Part shown: positions 5,986-9,418 of the stretch, in pieces
How positions within the stretch are numbered: the stretch's first letter is position 1
Layout of the letters: the number at the start of each line of letters is the position of its first letter
Assembly: GCA_946886925.1 (NCBI GenBank)
Contig: CAMPJQ010000066.1
Span: 1 to 9,418, forward strand
Length of the DNA stretch: 9,418 bases
Reading direction: 5' to 3'
Source: an uncultured Terrimonas sp.
Lineage (GTDB): Bacteria; Bacteroidota; Bacteroidia; Chitinophagales; Chitinophagaceae
Position numbers and translations under genes: made by a program
Notes under the pieces: model-generated
Seen by the model: the letters and a program-made list of their open reading frames with translations, nothing else
Databases searched by the model: none
Told to the model about the DNA's origin: nothing

Positions 5986-7752
5986 ATGTCAAAATTTGCC
6001 GTTATGAAAAAAATGATGCTGCTGATACCGGGTGTTATGTTATACGCAATGCTCTTTGCACAGGATATGAGTTATAGTTCTGAAGGCAACAATTATTTCA
6101 CTGAAAGGGCAATGCCGGTTACAAAGCCTGGCGAAGAATGGAAAACACTTCGGCAGCCGGTAATGGTAAGTTTTGCCAATAGCAATACCCGTTATGCCAA
6201 AGAAAAAGTTCCCCTTAAAAACGTTCAGGAAAGCTGGAGCACTACAGCATGGAAAGGAGAAAAGGTGCACACGCAGTTACTGGTATGGACAAATCAACCT
6301 GTTGAGCAGCTAACTTGTACACTTAGTCCCCTGGTAAATGCAAAAGGTAAAACCATTCCATCTGCGGATATCAAAGCCGGGTTCGTGCGTTATGTAATAA
6401 CAGACGAGTTTGCCGGCGGTTGCGGTTATCGTAAACCCGCAGATTTTGATTCATCGCTGGCGGAAGATGCCATAGACATTATATCCGCTATCCCTGTTAA
6501 AGCCAATACTGTGCAGCCCATATGGCTGAGCATTAAAATTCCTCAGGATGCGGCTCCAGGCAATTACAAGGGAAGCATCTCTGTGAAAGCAGACAAAAGG
6601 TATACACTACATTATACCGTTAAAGTAATTGACCGCACATTGCCGTCTCCGGATAAATGGGTATTTGATCTGGACCTCTGGCAGCATCCCGCCGCTATTG
6701 CCAGAGTGCATGATGTGCCATTGTGGAGCGATAAACATTTTGAGCTGATGAAGCCCTATTACACGTTACTGGCCGGCGCGGGCCAAAAAAACATTACGGC
6801 AAGCATTATGGACGAACCCTGGGGCCATCAAACCTATGATGATTTTCCGGGATTGATCAAATGGACAAAACGCAAGGACGGGTCGTGGACATATGATTAC
6901 AGCCTGTTTGATAAATACATTTCATTTGTGATGAGCTGTGGCATTAACAAACGCATAAATTGTTATACGATGGTGCCATGGGCTTTATCGTTCCGTTATT
7001 TTGATGAAGCGGCCGGAAAGGATACCACTCTAAAAGCGCCTATTGGGTCGGCGGAATACACCACGCACTGGACAGGCATGCTGAAGGATTTTACGCAGCA
7101 CTTAAAAAACAAAGGCTGGTTTGATATTACAACTATCGCTATGGATGAACGCCCTATGAAAGACATGCAGGTTGTAATTGCATTGCTTAAAAGCATTGAT
7201 GCGGGCTGGAAGATCGCACTTGCAGGCAACTATCACCCCGAAATAGAAAAAGACATATTTGATTATTGCCTGGCGTCTAACCAGCAATTTGATGAAGCCA
7301 TACTTAAAGAACGCATCGCTAAAGGCAAGCCCAGCACCTATTATACCTGCTGCGTTGAGCCTTATCCCAACGGTTTTACCTTCTCTCCTCCTGCCGAACA
7401 TGTATGGATTGGCTGGTATGCCGCAGCAAAAGGCTTTACAGGCTACCTGCGGTGGGCCTACAACAGTTGGGTAGCCGACCCTCTCAGGGATTCCCGCTTC
7501 CGCAGTTGGCCCGCAGGAGATACCTACCAGGTTTACCCCGGACCGCGAACTTCTATACGCTTTGAAAAACTCATTGAAGGCATCCAGGATTTTGAAAAGA
7601 TAAAGCTGATGCAAAAAGCATTTACGGCAAAAGGCGATACACAATCGTTAAAAAAATTAGACGAAGTTTTGCAGCAATTCTCAATTGAAAAACTAAAAAC
7701 AATACCTGCAGAGGAGATGGTGCAGCAGGCAAAGAAGATATTGAATGAATAA
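5986..7752 (+). CDS. Exported GH123-like glycoside hydrolase (DUF4091)
   Basis: This is predicted to be a secreted glycosidase of the DUF4091 family, related to GH123 beta-N-acetylgalactosaminidases; the true substrate is unknown. The 588-residue product has a signal peptide ending near LYAMLFAQ. An in-frame ATG at 6004 (MKKMMLLIP) gives a tighter signal peptide and may be the real start. Residues about 40-215 form a beta-sandwich N-domain. A TIM-barrel catalytic part follows, with MDEPWG (275-280) and MDERP (386-390). The adjacent Asp387-Glu388 is the best candidate for the GH123-type catalytic pair, where Asp orients the substrate acetamido group and Glu acts as acid/base. The C-terminal family signature RWAYNSW (489-495) continues into WPAGDTYQVYPGPRTSIRFE, an all but invariant block. 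It is the first gene after the operator, and GH32 follows 117 bases later without an intervening plus-strand terminator. The family is secure; GalNAc specificity is not. Confidence 0.85.
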   Translation: MSKFAVMKKMMLLIPGVMLYAMLFAQDMSYSSEGNNYFTERAMPVTKPGEEWKTLRQPVMVSFANSNTRYAKEKVPLKNVQESWSTTAWKGEKVHTQLLVWTNQPVEQLTCTLSPLVNAKGKTIPSADIKAGFVRYVITDEFAGGCGYRKPADFDSSLAEDAIDIISAIPVKANTVQPIWLSIKIPQDAAPGNYKGSISVKADKRYTLHYTVKVIDRTLPSPDKWVFDLDLWQHPAAIARVHDVPLWSDKHFELMKPYYTLLAGAGQKNITASIMDEPWGHQTYDDFPGLIKWTKRKDGSWTYDYSLFDKYISFVMSCGINKRINCYTMVPWALSFRYFDEAAGKDTTLKAPIGSAEYTTHWTGMLKDFTQHLKNKGWFDITTIAMDERPMKDMQVVIALLKSIDAGWKIALAGNYHPEIEKDIFDYCLASNQQFDEAILKERIAKGKPSTYYTCCVEPYPNGFTFSPPAEHVWIGWYAAAKGFTGYLRWAYNSWVADPLRDSRFRSWPAGDTYQVYPGPRTSIRFEKLIEGIQDFEKIKLMQKAFTAKGDTQSLKKLDEVLQQFSIEKLKTIPAEEMVQQAKKILNE

Positions 7753-7778
7753 CAACTCAACTGCAAAATAACCAGGAC

Positions 7779-7799
7779 AAAAAAACCGGCAGGCCCGTT
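7779..7799 (-). terminator. Minus-oriented terminator-like hairpin between the two hydrolases
   Basis: Read on the minus strand, AACGGGCC TGCCGGTT forms a short stem with one G-G mismatch, followed by T residues from a 7-base A-run (7779-7785). No minus-strand gene lies to its right, so it could stop antisense transcripts or may be incidental. On the plus strand no T-run follows, so it should not end the hydrolase mRNA. Confidence 0.25.
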
Positions 7800-7858
7800 A
7801 ACAAAAAGAAATAGCCTTATCTTTCGTCTGTATTCAACATCCATTTTCTTAACATATC

Positions 7859-7864
7859 AGAGGA
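7859..7864 (+). promoter_or_regulatory. Shine-Dalgarno-like site before the GH32 gene
   Basis: AGAGGA lies 5 bases before the ATG at 7870. It is the clearest SD-like match at a start in this window, where other genes have A/T-rich leaders, and it supports 7870 as the start. Confidence 0.4.
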
Positions 7865-7869
7865 AATTT

Positions 7870-9327
7870 ATGCGTCACTCATTCCTGTTTGTTTTTGCCG
7901 CTGTTGCAATATTGTCAGTGGCTTCGTGTTTTGCCCAAACAAATGCGTCTTACTACAATGAACCTTATCGCCCGCAATTTCATTTTACGGCAGAAAAAAA
8001 CTGGCTGAACGATCCGAACGGGCTGGTATATTACAAAGGCCAATACCATCTTTTTTACCAGCACAATCCTTATGGTAAAGGCTGGGGTAATATGCACTGG
8101 GGACACGCCGTAAGCAACGACCTGCTGCACTGGAAGCACCGTCCATTAGCCATTTACCCGTTGGAAGGCACACCCGATCATTATAAATGCCCCGCGTTTT
8201 CGGGAAGCGCGGTGGTAGACTGGAACAATACTGCCGGATTGCAAAAAGGCAATGAAAAAACGATTGTAGCCATATATACAGCAATGCATTGCGGGCAGCG
8301 GCTGGTATACAGCAATGACGCAGGTAAAAGCTGGCAAACCTATGCCAACCCGGTGATACCGGTTATGAAGAATGGAACAATGGATGAACGCGATCCTAAA
8401 GTTTTTTGGTATGAGCCGATAAAAAAATGGGTGATGGTTTTGTATATCGGCCCCGATAAAGATCAACAGGAAAGAGGAATTGCCATATACAATTCTGCCA
8501 ACCTGCTGCAATGGGAACAAAAAAGTTTTATAAAGGGAATGTATGAATGCCCCGACCTGTTTGAGCTGGCCGTTGATGGCAACCCGGCAGAAAAAAAATG
8601 GGTACTTCATGGTGCAGACGGCGGGTACTTTGTTGGCAGCTTTGATGGCAGCACCTTTACGCCTGAAACGGAAAAAATAAAAATGGATCCGGGCAATAAT
8701 TTTTACGCCGCTCAATCCTACAGCGATATTCCCGTGGAAGATGGCAGGCGAATACAAATTGGATGGATGAATGGTGGCATTTATCCCGACGCTCCGTTTA
8801 ACCAGCAAATGGCTTTTCCATGCGTACTCACTTTAAAAAGGTTTCCTGAAGGACTGCGCGTTTGCAGGAACCCTGTGGAGGAAATAAAAAACATTTATGG
8901 CGAAAAATTTTCGATAGTCAACAAAACTGTACAGCCCGGCTCCCATATATTATCTGCCGTAAAGGGAGATGCATTGGATATACATGCAGTAATAGAACCC
9001 GGCACTGCCGGATCTTTCGGCTTTGTGATCCGCAAAGGCAGTTACGAAACAAGCGGTACGCCTGTGCGTTATGATGTGAAGAATAAGAAGCTAAGCGTAC
9101 TGGGAAAGACCGTTGATCTTGAACCCGTGAACGGAAAAATTGAGTTGCGCATACTGGCCGACAGGGCTTCCTTGGAAGTATTTGCCAATGGCGGCAAAAT
9201 ATCATTATCCGGTTGCTTTATTCCGGTATACACTTTTAATGACCTGGAATTTTTTTGCGAAGGAGGAAATGTGAAAGTGGAAAACATGGAAATATATAAA
9301 CTAAAATCTGCCTGGCAGAAACAATAG
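7870..9327 (+). CDS. Exported GH32 beta-fructosidase (levanase/inulinase/invertase type)
   Basis: This hydrolyses terminal or internal beta-fructofuranosyl bonds in sucrose, inulin, levan or another fructoside. The 485-residue product is of normal family length. An N-terminal signal is followed by the five-bladed propeller with all three catalytic motifs: WLNDPNG (nucleophile Asp48), RDP (transition-state Asp175) and the EC of YECPD (acid/base Glu226). FSGSA (110-114) and HWGHAVSNDLLHW are also typical. A C-terminal beta-sandwich (GH32C) covers about 335-478 and includes LRILADRASLEVFANGG. The signal is ambiguous: V17-A18-S19-C20 fits a lipobox, while cleavage after FAQ is also possible, so it may be lipid-anchored or free in the periplasm. 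It lies 117 bases after the GH123-like gene and 32 before the next start, and the three probably form one LacI-controlled unit. Inulin versus levan specificity cannot be read. Confidence 0.95.
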   Translation: MRHSFLFVFAAVAILSVASCFAQTNASYYNEPYRPQFHFTAEKNWLNDPNGLVYYKGQYHLFYQHNPYGKGWGNMHWGHAVSNDLLHWKHRPLAIYPLEGTPDHYKCPAFSGSAVVDWNNTAGLQKGNEKTIVAIYTAMHCGQRLVYSNDAGKSWQTYANPVIPVMKNGTMDERDPKVFWYEPIKKWVMVLYIGPDKDQQERGIAIYNSANLLQWEQKSFIKGMYECPDLFELAVDGNPAEKKWVLHGADGGYFVGSFDGSTFTPETEKIKMDPGNNFYAAQSYSDIPVEDGRRIQIGWMNGGIYPDAPFNQQMAFPCVLTLKRFPEGLRVCRNPVEEIKNIYGEKFSIVNKTVQPGSHILSAVKGDALDIHAVIEPGTAGSFGFVIRKGSYETSGTPVRYDVKNKKLSVLGKTVDLEPVNGKIELRILADRASLEVFANGGKISLSGCFIPVYTFNDLEFFCEGGNVKVENMEIYKLKSAWQKQ

Positions 9328-9359
9328 TCACCATCAAATATTTACCTGAATACGCAAAC

Positions 9360-9418
9360 ATGAAAAAGTTTTTTTTAGTTGCTTCAATATGCGCCGTCTT
9401 TGGCATATCATGCAATAC
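9360..9418 (+). CDS. 5' end of an exported, probably lipoprotein, gene (truncated by the window)
   Basis: Only 19 full codons are present, reading MKKFFLVASICAVFGISCN, then the window ends. A Lys-rich start, a hydrophobic core and a Cys at position 18 after G-I-S make a lipoprotein signal likely, though the -3 Gly is not canonical. It starts 32 bases after the GH32 stop and is probably cotranscribed. The function cannot be inferred; in such loci a further hydrolase, a SusD-like binder or another glycan protein would be expected. Confidence 0.6.
   Translation, partial: MKKFFLVASICAVFGISCN

Noticed and set aside
7102..7644. Open frame of 180 codons on the minus strand inside the GH123-like gene
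   Set aside because: It is antisense to the conserved C-terminal block of the hydrolase, with a Cys- and Phe-rich product and no recognisable motif.
8146..8808. Long open frame of 220 codons on the minus strand inside the GH32 gene
   Set aside because: It is fully antisense to a gene with intact catalytic motifs, and its product is rich in Ile, Phe, His and Arg with no domain, as expected of a shadow frame.

Overview
The window reads as chromosomal DNA from a member of the Bacteroidota, most likely a soil or freshwater Chitinophagaceae-type bacterium. This rests on moderate-to-low G+C, mostly absent Shine-Dalgarno sequences, promoter -7 boxes of the TAnnTTTG type, many exported and lipoprotein enzymes, and degenerate heptamer repeats between genes. 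The genus cannot be fixed from the sequence alone.

Left part (1-3263): a minus-strand lipoprotein resembling PQQ-dependent sorbosone/glucose dehydrogenases (146-1462) is divergent from a plus-strand FAD-dependent DAO-family oxidoreductase (1824-3023). A 361-base AT-rich region with probable promoters separates them. The oxidoreductase is followed by about 240 noncoding bases that end in a strong intrinsic terminator (3230-3256), preceded by a nested stem-loop. This could be a structured 3' UTR or a small RNA.

Middle part (3264-4786): a convergent minus-strand gene encodes an exported, probably beta-barrel, outer-membrane protein. Its mature N-terminus is rich in His and Met, suggesting a copper or other soft-metal role. 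No other metal gene is visible nearby.

Right part (4787-9418): this is a small sugar-utilisation locus. A minus-strand LacI-family regulator is divergent from a plus-strand series: an exported GH123-like (DUF4091) glycosidase, an exported GH32 beta-fructosidase, and the first 19 codons of a third exported, probably lipoprotein, gene that runs off the window. The 185-base divergent region holds a perfect -7 box for lacI, a ten-unit heptamer repeat in two complementary arms, and a near-palindrome with the LacI-family core AANCGNTT just upstream of the hydrolase genes. The likely logic is that the LacI-type regulator senses a fructose-containing or related sugar and controls export of two hydrolases acting on one glycan.

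Nothing here is an obvious defence system, mobile element or CRISPR. The most interesting items are the operator and repeat layout of the LacI intergenic region, the pairing of a GH123-like enzyme with GH32, the uncharacterised His/Met-rich barrel, and the possible structured RNA at 3167-3256.
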